Source: Triticum aestivum (Eukaryota > Streptophyta > Magnoliopsida > Poales > Poaceae). Taken from it: a stretch of 64,000 nt of DNA. The translations under genes and the position numbers were made by a program. The stretch spans positions 684,449,881 through 684,513,880 of the forward strand of contig NC_057803.1 in NCBI RefSeq assembly GCF_018294505.1, given 5' to 3'. This document shows positions 22,969 through 35,693 of the stretch, piece by piece (the stretch's first letter is position 1; each line of letters opens with the position of its first letter). The notes beneath the pieces were generated by a model. That model was not told where the DNA came from. It ran no database searches and saw nothing but the letters and a program-made list of their open reading frames with translations.

Positions 22969-23470
22969 TGTTGGCGTTCTGGGAATGGTGGTCCCTAGAC
23001 TTGCCTGCCTGCGGCCTGCGGCGTGGCTCAAGTGGGGGCCCAGCACGGCCCACCTTCATCAGCTCAAGCTCAAGACCCTCGCGAGGGGCCAAGCCTCGCG
23101 GGGCGGATGACCGGAAGCTTCCTTAGAGGCAGCCTCATTAGGCAGGCTCGCGAGGAGGCGGAGAGATCAAGGCAGGGGTACCTCACGAGGAGCCCGTGAC
23201 GCAAGCCATGACGATCGAGACCAGGCGGGCGCCAGCCTGCGCAGTGTCCTTGTTTCCCCTTTGGTGGAAAGGGGGCAAGCACAGACCAAGGCATCGGGCA
23301 AAGGTTACCATTCCGGTGCAACGAGACCAAGACCAACAGAGCGGCAGGACGGAGGTCACCGTGGAGCCCAAGACAGTGTCATCACCAGTACTTTTGGCAG
23401 CCAAAGACCACCTTTGGTCAGGATAACTTGTACTAGATGTTCCCCTTCAAAATGGCCAATTGTTGGCGCC
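22969..23470 (+). mobile_element. E2 3' LTR, first segment
   Basis: It starts TGTTGGCGTTCTGG after the purine-rich GCCCGGGGGCTAC and matches the 5' LTR up to TGTTGGCGCC, where E3 enters at 23471. It continues at 36732. Confidence 0.93.
23466..23470. repeat. Target-site duplication of E3, left (GCGCC)
   Basis: GCGCC before E3; ACGCC at 36727-36731 after it. The one mismatch is a G/A change. Confidence 0.8.
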
Positions 23471-23848
23471 TGAGGGAGTCCTCGATTAGGGGGTGTCCGG
23501 ATGGCCGGACTATACCTTCGGCCGGACTCCTGGACTATGAAGATACAAGATTGAAGACTTCGTCCCGTGTCCAGAAGGAACTTTCCTCGGCGTGGAAGGC
23601 AAGCATGGTGATACGGATATGTAGATCTCTTACCATTGTAACCGACTCTATGTAACCCTAGCCCTCTCCGGTGTCTATATAAACCGGAGAGTTTTAGTCC
23701 ATAGGACGAACAACAATCATACATAGCATAGGCTAGCTTCTAGGGTTTAGCCTCTCAGATCTCGTGGTAGATCTACTCTTGTACTACCCATCTCATCAAT
23801 ATCAATCAAGCATGACGTAGGGTTTTACCTCCATCAAGAGGTCCCGAA
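23471..23848 (+). mobile_element. E3 5' LTR, first segment
   Basis: 378 bp from TGAGGGAGTCC to the duplication CCGAA, interrupted by a solo LTR and resumed at 28018. TATATAAA is at 23676-23683. Confidence 0.92.
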
Positions 23849-26800
23849 TGTCACACCCTAGCTAGTTCAAGCATTAGAGTGTGCATCATGTTTAAATTCC
23901 TCTTAAATTTGAAATGGGGATGATAGAACCCCCAGCACCCCCCTGGAACAACTAGGGTTTACTAAAAACTTTTTCAATGAACCTGAAATGCCCTTCTAAA
24001 AAGCCCACCCTTTTTGTTTTGGGTTAAAACCTTTGACAAAAATGGTGCACATTTTTCTAGGACATCATAAGGTCATTGGATTAATTCTTATAGTATTTGC
24101 ATTTGGGCATTTAAATGCTATAAATTATTTTAAATGCTCAAATAATGATAAACTAAAATGTTTGCTATTGGATATATTCTAAGCAGTAGCCATGATTAAT
24201 TTTATGATTTATGGAAATGCCCTGGCATTTTTAATAAAGCCCTGAAGTTACAGAAATAATAGAATAAATGAAAAACAGAAAAGGAGAGACAGAACAGAGA
24301 CTTACCTGGCGCAGCCCACCTAGCCCACCAGCTCGGCCCAGTCCACTGGCTCCTGCCAGTCATCCTCCTCCTCTCACCAGGAGGACGAGAAGCGCGTGGC
24401 CGGGGCCCGCGGCCACACGCCGGCCACCTCCTGCTTCCGCCGACGCCCCGGACGCGCCTACGAGTGCCACGCACTCCCCCACGTCCCCCTCTCATTCTCA
24501 CCACTCTCCCCGTGGCCCTCTCCCCCTCTCTGGCTCTCTTCCCATTCCCTGCCGAGCGCAGCCATCGCCGCCGACAAGCTCCACCGCAGCCACCGCCGTC
24601 CACTCGTTGCCTTGTCGTGCCAAGAAGCTCCGCCATCGTCCACTGCTTCGCCTCGACCCATCCACGAACGCTCGCTCGCCCCGGAGACGCTGCACAGAGC
24701 TCATCTTCAACCTTGGTCGCCGAAGATCCCCCTCGCCACCCCGCTTGCTCCAGCTCTTCCCCGAGCTCGCCGTTCGCTCCCCTGCAACCGCAGTGAGCTA
24801 CTGACCTTCTCCCCCTCTCCGAGCTAGCTCTCGTGCACCGTACGCGCCGCCTCAAGTTCGCCCGAACGCGCCGCTGCGGAGCTCGTCATCGACAAGGCTC
24901 CGACCATGCCACGGCCACGCCACTTAGTCCACTAACCTCACCACGTCTCCAGGAGTCTAACGCACCTTACCACGCACCTCGCCGTGCCCCGCAGCCTCGG
25001 TTCCGAGCTCACCCGAGCTCCGGCTGCCGCCAAGGTCGACGCCCGCGACGACTCCGGCCACCCCAGGCCCAACCACTCATACCACTCGACACAGACGAGT
25101 GCCCGCATCACTTAGATGCTCTCCGCCGTCCTTTTGGTCGCCGGAGTGCAAAACCCGAGCCCCTCTGCCGCGTCTGGCCACGCCGGCAGCTAAACACCGG
25201 CGAGTTTGACCACTTTTGACCGTGGACTGACGCGTGGGCCCAGGTTGACTCCCCCTGAGCCTATGACAGGTGGGGCCGGCCTGCTAATTTGTTTAGGATT
25301 AGTGTTAACTAATTTTAATTAGTTTAGTCACTGACATGTGGGCCCAGGCCCCACTGACAGTTAATTAGTACTAATTTAATCCTGTTAATTAGCTGAGACA
25401 CTGACAGACAGGGCCCACCAGTCAGGTTTGACCTGGCCGACCCAGTTGACCCGCTGACGTCACACCTATGTCATGCTGCCGCATTAATTCAATTATTGGA
25501 ATTATTCTTATATAGGAAATTCCAGAAAATAGCCAAAACTTCTAAAAATTATAGAAAATCAACCATAGCTCCAAATCAAACAAATTATATATGAAAAATG
25601 ATCGGAAAAATTCAATCTATCCATCTGTAATGGTTTCATGCATGACAAAACAAGTTAACCTTGATGTTTAAGCAAAATAAGATAATGCACTAATAAGGCT
25701 ATGTTAAATGAGCTAACATTTGAATCTTTGATTCAAATGAGCTCATTCCTTTCTGTTTTAGCTTGCATTAGGCCAAGACACTTTCATTTTGCCATGTCAT
25801 AGCATGCATCATATTGTTGCATATTGTCATGTGTTGATTATGTTCGGTGTGTCTTTCGTGGTAGGTTCTGCCTCCAAGAATAACCCCGAGTATCCGTCTG
25901 AAGGGCAGTACCCTACTACCACTACATCAGGCAAGCAACCCATTGATCATTCTGATACAAACCCATGTTCTCGCTTCTGCTCTTGTATACTGCATTAAGA
26001 CAACGCGATTCAAACTGCTGTGTGCTACGGTAGTTGAACCCTTATCCTCTGCATGACGTGTCATTGCCACAGTAACTACATGAAACACACTAGCATGTGT
26101 AGGAGTTGATTGAGCCATGTATGTGTTTCCTACCTTGCTATGCCTGCTATGCTTAGAGTTGTGTCAGGTCTGGTTCATCTGGGTGATGGGCTAGAGTGAA
26201 CTGATTATGTCGGTAATGTGAGGGATGTGTTGAACATGATTTGGTAAAGGTATCGATGAGAGGCCATGTAGGAGTACATGGTGGGTTGTTTCATTGAGAC
26301 CGTCCATAAGAACTAAGATCTGTATGCGTGATTTAAGATTCAGCTACTACCACACATTGGGCCCCGAAATATGGCCCCGCTCGACTTATGGACCCCTCTC
26401 GTCCTCTGTCCAGGAGTTGCAACTAGTTTCTGGTGTTGTAGTTATGTGTTGGCGGCCGTGCGTAGCGCTGACCCTAGGGGTGGGCTATGATGCGGTAGAT
26501 ACAGCGTGGCACGATGTACCGAGTCGCCCGTTTGGTGTCTCGGGAACCCTGCACACATCGTTTGGGGCCGTTGAGGACACCCCGGCCGGCTCTCCTTGCG
26601 GATGGAACCTGAATAGGCGATAAACCTGGACTAGAGACTTGTGAGGTTAGTCAGGTCGTGGTCTACACCCACGTCGGCTTTCGCTTGAAGTCTGCCGAGC
26701 ACATGTCGTGTGCAGACGCTAAGTGGTGGAAACATGTGTGAAGAAGTACACCCCTGCAGGGTATAAAACTATTAGAATAGCCGCGTCCGCGGTTAAGGAC

Positions 26801-28012
26801 TACTTGGTTGCTTATACAGTTCATAGACAAGCTAATGGATACTACCAAAAGACTCAAGATAAGTGTGAGTACCGAGGATGGGCCTCTCGTAGGATGACGA
26901 GGGAGGATCCCCGGTGGAGTATTGTGTTGGTGAGTAGTGGACTCGTGTGCGAAAACTATTTTTACTAGTGGAGTTCCGTAGGATAGCTTAGCCAAGAGTC
27001 AAAGCTGGCTTGCTGCAATAACCCTACCACCTTCTTGAGAATGAGCATGTATAGTAGGTTCTGATGTAAGACTTGCCGAATACCTTTGTACTCATGTTTG
27101 CTTATTACTGTTTTCAGACGACAACACCGCCCCCTCCGATGGTTTTATGTAGACCTTGACATCGATGAGTGACTAGCCACCCAGGTGGTGATCCTGGCCA
27201 TGGAGGGCCCTATGTAGATAGACAGGCTTCGAGAAGCCTTCTTGCTTTCTAGTGTCTATACTCAGACTATTTGCTTCCGCATGTGCTTGTATGCTTGTAT
27301 GACTTAAGTGTCGGGTCATGTGACCCCTATCTGTATGAACATGTTATGTATGGCTCTCTGGAGCCTTTAAGTAAAGTACTTGAGTTGTAGAGTTTTGTTG
27401 TGATGCCATGTTGTATGTACTCATATCAGGCATATTGTGTGTATGATTGAAATGCTTAGTATGAGTGGGATCCAACAATCTAGTTGATTATCCTTGGCAG
27501 CCTTTCTTATGGGGAAATGTAGTCTAGTGTTCCTCGAGCCATAGTAGTCCGCTACAGCCCGGTTCACCGGAGTCTTGCTAGCCCAGCACTACTGCTCAGG
27601 ACACTTGACTGGCCGGCATTTGTTTCACTTCGTTCCTATGTCTGTCCCTTCAGGGAAATGTCACGCGGTGACATCCGGAGTCCTGCCTAGCCTGCTACAG
27701 CCCGGGTTCCCCGGAGTCCTGTTAGCCCAGTGCTACAGCCCGGATTCACTCGCTGATGACCGACATGCTCGATGTGATTCATGTATGCCTGTCTCCATAG
27801 GTCTGCACTGCTTTGGGTTCACGACTAGCCATGTCGGCCCGGGTTCTCTGTCATATGGATGCTAGCGACACTATCATATACGTGAGCCAAAAGGCGCAAA
27901 TAGTCCCAGGCCATGGTAAGGCGACACCCGTGGGGATACCGTGCGTGAGGCCACAATGTGATATGAGGTGTTACCGGCTAGATCGATGTGACTTGGAATC
28001 GGGGTCCTGACA
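23849..28012 (+). mobile_element. Solo LTR, 4164 bp, with target duplication CCGAA
   Basis: It starts TGTCACACCC and ends GGTCCTGACA. CCGAA stands on both sides (23844-23848, 28013-28017), and the surrounding E3 LTR joins perfectly when it is removed. No internal domain is present, so it is the product of recombination between the two LTRs of a gypsy element; the source family is not named. A GC-rich block (24300-25250) and AT-rich remainder show only chance ORFs and no gene. Confidence 0.92.
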
Positions 28013-28017
28013 CCGAA

Positions 28018-28116
28018 CCTGGGTAAAACATCGTGTCCCCTGCCTCCTGTTACCATCCGGCCTATATGCACAGTTCGGGACCCCCTACCCGATATCCGCC
28101 GGTTTTGACACCGACA
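28018..28116 (+). mobile_element. E3 5' LTR, last segment
   Basis: It completes the LTR, ending GACACCGACA. The next bases, TTGGTGCTTTCATTGAGAG, occur identically after the E5 5' LTR and mark the primer-site region. Confidence 0.92.
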
Positions 28117-28163
28117 TTGGTGCTTTCATTGAGAGTTCCTCTGTGTCGTCACTTTTAGGCCCG

Positions 28164-30850
28164 ATGGCTTCTCCGATCATCAATAGCGATGCGATCCAGG
28201 GTGAGATTTTTCTCCCCGGACAGATCTTCGTATTCGGTGGCTTTGCACTGCGGGTCAATTCGCTTGGTCATGTGGAGCAGATCGAAAGCTACGCCCCTGG
28301 CCATCAGGTCAGATTTGGAAGTTTGAACTACACGGCCGACATCCGCGGAGACTTGATCTTCGATGGATTCGAGCTACAGCCGAGCGCGCCGCACTGTCAT
28401 GATGGGCATGATTTAGCTCTGTTGCCGAATAGTGCCCTGGAGGCCGCACCCGTGTCCGCTCCGACCCCTAGCTCGGAGCTGATCACACCAACCGAGGATG
28501 GGTGGTTAGACACCACCACGGGGGCTGCAATCTCTACGGCGATCGAGTCGAACACCAGCCCTATTCTATGCGAAGACCGTGACTCCAAGGAGCCGGACTC
28601 CTCTCCGGACTTTGAGCCCTCTGCGCCCTGACCGATCGAACCCGATTGGGCACCGATCATGGAGTTCACCACCGCGGACATCTTTCAGCACTCGCCCTTC
28701 GGAGATATTCTAAATTCACTAAAGTCTCTCTCTTTGTCAGGAGAGCCCTGGCCGGACTATGGTCGGCAAGGTTGGGATGCGGATGATGAAGAAATTCAAA
28801 GCCTACCCACCACCCATTTCGTAGCCACTGTCGATGATTTAACCGACATGCTCGACTTCGACTCCGAAGACATCAACGGTATGGACGCCAACGCAGGAGA
28901 AGATCAAGAACCAGCGCCTATAGGGCACTGGAAAGCCACCTCGTCGTATGATATATACATGGTGGACACCCCAAAAGAAGGCAATGGTGATGGAACAGTG
29001 GAGGATGACCCCTCCAAGAAGCAGCCTAAGCGCCGGCGTCAGCGGCGCCACTCTAAATCCCGCCAAAACAAGAATGGTGATTCCGGCACGGGGGATAATA
29101 ACACCCCGGACAGTGCCAAAGACAACCGCCTCCAACAAGATTCAGCATAGGAGGATAGAGAAGCCAGCCCTCATGAGAGAGCGGCAGACAAAGAGGTCGA
29201 GGACGATAATTATATGCCTCCCTCCGAAGATGAGGCAAGCCTCGACGATGATGAATTTGTCATGCGGGAGGATCCCATCGAACAAGAGCATTTCAAACGC
29301 AGGCTTATGGACACGGCGAGCAGCCTCAAGAAGAAACAACAATAGCTTAGAGCTGTTCAAGATTTGCTAGCCAACAGATGGACTGAAGTCTTTGCGGCCG
29401 AAGAGTATGAACTCGAACGCCCCTCCAAGAGCTACCCAAAGTGCAGGTTGATACCCCAATTAGAGGAGGAAGCACCTAAATCACCAGCGCATGATGCGGC
29501 CGACCGGCCACCCCGTGGCCGCGACAGAGAGGCCTCTTGGCCCTCCACTCAAGCCGCACCCCAGTGCCGCTCAAAAAGTACCAAGGCATGGGAAAATGCG
29601 CCAGACCTGCGAGATATATTGGAGGACAAAGCAAGGCAAACAAGATCGATCTACGAATCACGTGGGCGCCCCACGGCACAAGACGGTACTCGTTACGCCG
29701 GATACAGTAAATCCGGCCGGGCCAAACACAGTAGGCAAAGCTCGTTTGAGCTGCGTCGTGATGTAGCCCAGTACAGAGGCGCCGCACACCCACTATGCTT
29801 TACAGATGAAGTAATGGATCATCAAATCCCCGAGGGTTTCAAACCCGTGAACATCGAATCATATGATGGCACAACAGATCCTGCGGTATGGTTCGAGGAC
29901 TATCTCCTTCATATCCACATGGCCCGCGGTGATGACCTACATGCCATCAAATACCTCCCACTCAAGCTTAAAGGACCAGCCCAGCATTTGATTAACAGCT
30001 TGCCAGCAAAATCAATTGGTTGTTGGGAGGACCTGGAAGCCGCATTCCTCGACAATTTCCAGGGCACTTATGTGCGACCACCAGACACCGATGACCTAAG
30101 CCACATAATTCAGCAGCCAGAGGAATCGGCCAGACAATTCTGGACACGGTTCCTAACCAAGAAAAATCAAATCGTCGACTGTCCGGACGCAGAGGCCCTA
30201 GCAGCCTTTAAGCATAACATCCATGACGAGTGGCTTGCACGGCACCTAGGACAGGAAAAGCCAAAATCTATGGCATCCCTCACGACACTTATGACCCGCT
30301 TTTGCGCGGGAGAAGACAGCTGGCTAGCTCGCAGCAATAACATGACCAAGAACCCTGGTAATTCGGATACCAAGGACAGCAGTGGCAGGTCGCGTCGCAA
30401 CAAGCAAAAGCGCCGCATCAATGGAGACAATGCTGACGATACGGCAGTTAATGCCGGATTCAGAGGCTCTAAACCCGGTCAACGGAAAAAGCCATTCAAA
30501 AGAACTACTCCGGGCCCGTCCAGTTTGGACCAAATACTCGACCGCTCATGCTAGATACATGGCACCCCCAAAAAACCAGCCAATCACACCAACAGGGATT
30601 GTTGGGTTTTCAAGCAGGCACGCAAGTTAAATGCTGAAAGCAGAGACAAGGGGCTGCATAGCGATGACGAGGAGGAGCCCCGGCCGCTGAACAACAGTGG
30701 ACAGAAAGGTTTTCCCCCACAAGTGCGGACGGTGAACATGATATACGCAACCCACGTCCTCAAGAGGAAGCGGAAGCGTGTGCTAAGGGACGTATACGCG
30801 ATGGAGCCAGTCGCCCCAAAGTTCAACCCATGGTCTTCCTGCCCGATCAC
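28164..30850 (+). pseudogene. E3 gag
   Basis: The ATG at 28164 (MASPIINSDAIQGEIFLPGQ) opens one long frame, kept without indel to about 30850 but cut by stops at 28629 (TGA), 29148 (TAG), 29343 (TAG), 30552 (TAG) and 30859 (TGA). The N-terminal part is acidic. The capsid domain lies at about 29860-30330 (DPAVWFEDYLLHIHMARGDD, FLDNFQGTYVRP, EESARQFWTRFLTKKNQIVD, LMTRFCAGED). A CX2H...HX4C zinc-binding remnant (IHGTPKKPANHTNRDC) follows at about 30555-30605; its first Cys is the codon before the TAG. All five stops fit C-to-T change. Confidence 0.85.
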
Positions 30851-30852
30851 TT

Positions 30853-31455
30853 TTGATTGAAGGGACCACCCCCACTAGCATCCGTCATGGCGGATTCGCC
30901 GCATTGGTTCTAGACACAATTATTGATGGATTTCACCTCACTAGAGTCCTTATGGACGGCGACAGCAGTCTGAACCTGCTTTATCAGGATACAGTGCGGA
31001 AAATGGGCATCGATCCCTCGAGGATTAAACCCACCAGAATGACCTTTAAAGCCGTCATACCAGGTGTAGAAGCCAATTGTACAGGCTCAGTTACACTTGA
31101 AGTGGTCTTCGGATCTCCGGATAATTTCCGAAGCGAGGAGTTAATCTTCGACATAGTCCCGTTCCGCAGTGGCTATCACGCACTGCTCGGGCGAACCGCA
31201 TTTGACAAGTTCAATGCGGTGCCGCACTACGCATACCTCAAGCTCAAGATGCCAGGCCCTCGAGGCATCATCACGGTCAATGGAAACACCAAATGCTCTC
31301 TCCGAACGGAGGAGCATACGGCGGCTATCGCAGCGGAAGTACAAAGCAGCCTCTCAAGGCAATTCTCCAGTCCGGCCATTAAACGTCCGGACACCGTCAA
31401 GCGCGCCCGGAGTAACCTACAACAAGACCACCTGGCACGTTCCGAGCAAGCATAG
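30853..31455 (+). pseudogene. E3 protease, active site altered
   Basis: The frame moves by one base at a CACCCCCAC run just before. The protein shows IRHGGFAALVLDTIIDGFHL, LMDGDSSLNLLYQD, then YHALLGRTAFDKFN and MPGPRGIITVNGN. E5 has the normal D-G-G where E3 has D-G-D (30955-30963). In full Tat elements an RT follows; here the frame closes at 31453-31455 and nothing RT-like follows. Confidence 0.83.
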
Positions 31456-32650
31456 CAATGCGACCCCAACCCCAGCCTTCGCGAACTTGCGAAACCAGTG
31501 TTGCCGTACATAACTACGCTCTAGAAATACCATGGGCACAGGGGGAGGGCACCATCACGGCACGCCCGAAACGCGGCTTAATCCGCACTAGGGGCTGCCG
31601 ATTTCTTAATTTTCTCTTATTTTCAGGACTCCATTCTTCGGAAGGCTTGTCCCGCAGTACAATTGTCGCACAAACGATACAACTAGGGAAGCAGAACACT
31701 ACGCTGCACTACAGAACTCTAAGGTGGTCTCTATAATGAGCAGTATACCTGTTTCGCATAACATTCCGCAGCTCGCCCCTAGAAAGGACATATTTGATAG
31801 TCCCATCTTTTGCTTATCGCACTATTTGTATCGTTCTGCTTTGATTGCAGCTTTTTTAAATAAACAATGCATAGCTTCCGTCTATTATTCCATTACCTCT
31901 TTTTTACGAATATATGTTCATTAATGACATGTTGCACCCGTACACTTTGGTACGGCCAATACGCCAGGGGCTTAAGTACCCCACAACATGGTGTGAGAAG
32001 TCCGAACACTTTCACAAGTGCGGCACCCCGAACTTATAGCATTATACGCATCGGCTCCGAATCATGTCTTGGGTCAAATGTTGGGTTTGCCCGGCTCCTA
32101 TGTTTTGGTACCTTACGTTCCGTTATATCGGCTAAGGTAGCACTAGGAGAACTACTGCGATTGTGCCCCAGTTGAGCTGGGCTAAGCACCTTAGTAGAGA
32201 AATCTAAAACTGACCGTCATGATGAGGCGAGAGCTGGTCGCTGTTCGAGAGGTTTTCGAGTCCCTAAAGACTTATGCCGCTTAGAGCGAGGAGTCGGCTT
32301 CGTCCGGCCTAGGCGTGGATAGCGCCCAAAACTCGGTCTTCCGAACACTAGGGGCTTTGCCGAATTTTTTTAATTATAGAATTCTATGGCTAAGTGAGAG
32401 TGTTCAAGCATTATAGTCCGATTGCCTTGTTCGTTGTGTTGAGCGCCTCCCTCGAAGGACCCAAGAATGGGAAAAAGAGCGCTCATGTTTATCCCGAACA
32501 CCCCAGCACTCGTGGCATGGGGGCAGAAGCCGACGACTCGCCATCTCTCAAATTTGATAAACGGCCGCACAAAAGGTAATATTTTAAATTCAAAAGCATT
32601 GCTTAGCGCATATGAACAAGTTTTCAGCGCACAGGATCACAAATGCAAGT
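31456..32650 (+). mobile_element. E3 region between protease and antisense gene
   Basis: AT-rich, no ORF with a recognisable domain. The same sequence is in E5 at 57660-58910, so it is a fixed part of the family, not random decay. Confidence 0.7.
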
Positions 32651-35600
32651 TTACTCAAAAATTACATCTTTGGAGCATTCATCCGCTATAAGGCGGGCAC
32701 CCTTCAGGACGCCCTCATCATACATCTCGGGCTTGCGATGCTCCTTGCCCGACGTTGGCCCGTCCTTCACAAGCTTCTCAGCATCCAGCTTGCCCCAGTG
32801 CACCTTCGCACGGGCAAGCGCCCTACGGCACCCTCGACGCATACGGAGTGCTTGATGACTTCGAGCCTTGGACAGGCCTCCACCAGCCACCTCACCAGCC
32901 CGAAGTAGCTCCCAGGCATGGCCTCTTCAGGCCACAGCCAGACTATGAGGCCCTTCATGGCCTATTCGGCCACCTTATGGAGCTCGACCAGCTGTTTCAG
33001 CTGGTCGCTTAAGGGCACCAGGTGTTCGGCCTCACCATACTGAGACCAGAACACCTTCTCCTCGAGCTTCCCTCCTTGGCGCGGTAGAAGGTGGCGGCAT
33101 CCAACACGCTACGGGGCAAATCTGTGAATGCTCCTGGAGAGCTCCAGATTCAGGTAAGTGACAAGTAATTCACTTTTACGTGCTTGCTTTGCATAAAGAA
33201 TGCCTTACCCGCCGCTATCTTTTTTATTGCCTCAACCTCCTGGAGGGCCTTCTGGGCTTCGGCCTTGGCAGACTTGGCATCTTCAGTGGCCGCCGCGAGC
33301 TCAGACTCTCGCGTCTTTGACTCAAGCTCCAAACTCTCATGTTTTTTCATGAGAGCTTGGAGCTCTTGCCGCACCTCGCCAACCTGCGTCTCATGCTTCT
33401 CCCGCTTGGTGCGCTCCGTGGCCACCCTCTTTTCGGCCTCGGACAGCGCTTGCTTAAGGGTCGCCACCTCAGTTATGGCCCCTACAATAGCTGCGTTAAT
33501 CTTGCCACTTTTTGCAATTGCACCTTTCACATATTTCAATAAGGCATTTCTTACCTTCCTTCTCCTCGAGCTGCTAGGACGAGCTCTTGCTTGGACCACT
33601 CGAGGTTCTGCTTCAGCGTATCCACCTCCACAATCAGTGCGGCGGCGGCCAGCAGCGAAGCCTGCATACGCATATTGACTTGATTATGTTAGACTCCTGC
33701 GATTATTAGATCCTCTATTCGGCTTTTCTTTCCGAACGTCGAACAGAGCATCAGGGGATACTATCTGTGCGGTAATTATTTTTTACATATTCTTTACTTA
33801 CCTCAAAGCCTGTTAGAAGGTTGGCACAGGCTTCAGTCAGTCCGCTCTTGGCGGACCGAACCTTCTAGATCACCACACTCATAACAGTGCGGTGCTCCTT
33901 GTCGATGGAGGCGCCGTTAAGCGTCTCCAACAAATTGTCCGGTGCCTCCGGTTGGACGGAGGTCACTGGCTCGGTAGGCTTGCTCCTCTTGGAAGGAGGC
34001 TGCCTACCGGAGTCCGGAACCGTTGAAGGTTCCGGCGCGGTGTCCGGCTCAAGGCCGAACTTGGAGCCCTTGGGGGTTCTATCCCCTCTACGCTTGGAGT
34101 CCGAGAGGTTGCCTTGCGGCACCTCCAGGACCACCTCCTCCTGGCTTGGAACCTGTTGGGACGCCACCTCGGCGCCATCCGTAGGGTGGGGGAGGAAGCC
34201 GTCGGAAGCGAATTCACATCCAACGAGTCCAGGGAGACGCTCGACGACTCGTCGAGCCCGACCTTGGGTGGACTGCACAATCAAGTTCGACGTAAGGAAA
34301 AGCTGTGCAATGTGGGAATACTATGAATCACTCTGGTATCCGGATACTTACGATTTCGCCAGGGGCTTGGCCCTGTGCGGCCACTCCTCTTTGCCGTTGT
34401 CGGCGTTGGTGGAGTACTCCAAAGGAGGGGTCTTCCCCCTCTTGGACCCTTCGGCCTCCCCGGTTGGGGCGGCCTTCCTTTTCTTCCCTCCCCTCGCTGG
34501 GGGGGGGAGAGGTTTCTTCTCCCTCCTCCTTGTCTTCATGGGAGGAGTGCGCCTTGGAGTCGTCGGATGGTGAATCCGACACCTCCTGGCGTCGGGCACT
34601 CTTTCGAGTCCCCGTGGCCTTCTTCTTGGCCTTCTTCTCCGGCACCACGTAAGGTGCCGGAACCAGCAGCTTCGCCAAGCGAGCATCCGCTGGGCCTTCA
34701 GGCAAAGGAGCCAGACAGTTGATCTGTCCGGACGTCTCCTGCCAATCCTGTCAAAGGCAAGGGAACTTAGATCCCGCATGGAGTCAAACTATGAAAAACT
34801 AATACCCTGTAAAAGGTGAAAACAGCTTACCGCACGAGCGTGATGCTGCGTGCTGAATCCGCGATCCTCGGTAGCGGATGCGGGGGCCTCGGAGCCCTTG
34901 AAAAGCACCTTCCAGCATCTTTGTACGTCGTGTCGAAGAGCCTGCTCAGAGTTCGGTGCCGCGCCGGGTCGAACTCCCACAGGTTGAAAGCCCGTTGTTG
35001 ACACGGGAGGATCCGACGGATGAGCATAACCTGGACTACGTTGACAAGTTTGAGATTCCTGTCCACCAGGGTTTGGACGCATGTTTGGAGTTCGGTCAGC
35101 TCTCCTTTTTTACCCCACGACAGGCCCGTCTCTTTCCAGGAGGCGAGCCGCGTAGGGGGTCCGGATCGAAACTCGGGGGCTGCGACCCATTCAGGGTCGC
35201 GCGGCTCGGTGATGTAAAACCACCCCGACTGCCACCCCTTTAGGGACTCCACGAAGGAGCCCTCGAACCATAGGATGTTGGGCATCTTGCCCACCATGGC
35301 GCCTCCGCACTCTACTTGGGTGCCGTGCACCACCTTCGGCTTGACATTGAAAGTCTTGAGCCATAGGCCGAAATGGGGGCGGATGCGGAAGAAAGCCTCG
35401 CACACGATGATAAACGCCGAGATGTTGAGGACGAAATTCAGGGCCAGATCGTGGAAATCCAGGCCATAGTAGAACATGAGCCCCCGGACAAATGGGTGGA
35501 GAGGGAAGCCCAGACCGCGGAGGAAATGGGGGAGGAACACCACCCTCTCATGGGGCCTAGGGGTGGGGATGAGCTGCCCCTCTTCGGGAAGTCGGTGCGC

Positions 35601-35693
35601 AATGTCATTAGACAAGTATCCGGCCTTCCTCAGTCTTTTGATGTGTCCCTCCGTGACGGAGGAGACCATCCACTTGCCTCCCGCTCCGGACAT
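32651..35693 (-). pseudogene. E3 antisense 'putative gypsy-type transposon' gene (PF04195-like), six exons
   Basis: Read on minus: ATG at 35693 (MSGAGGKWMVSSVTEGHIKR). Exon 1 ends 34831 with donor GTAAGC; exon 2 is 34747-34352; exon 3 34272-33802; exon 4 33661-33555; exon 5 33481-33209; exon 6 about 33137-32651. All junctions show GT..AG. Exon 1 carries the conserved part (GLDFHDLALNFVLNISAFII, CEAFFRIRPHFGLWLKTF, GGAMVGKMPNILWFEGSFVE, GWFYITEPRD). Exons 2-3 are charged and low complexity; exons 4-5 form a long coiled coil (QALSEAEKRVATERTKREKH, SLELESKTRESELAAATEDA). Exon 6 has a TAG within LHKVAE/AMKGLIV (about 32960) and a frame change. The family is known from plant repeats, with no proven function. 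Confidence 0.8.

Noticed and set aside
24202..24855. A 217-codon minus-strand frame and plus-strand ORFs in the solo LTR
   Set aside because: Same GC-rich pattern, all six frames nearly open, products rich in Arg, Gly, Pro and Ser. No support as a gene.
33150..33599. A host coiled-coil gene on minus
   Set aside because: It is exons 4-5 of the antisense PF04195-like gene read through; the same exons occur in E5 at 59440-59910.
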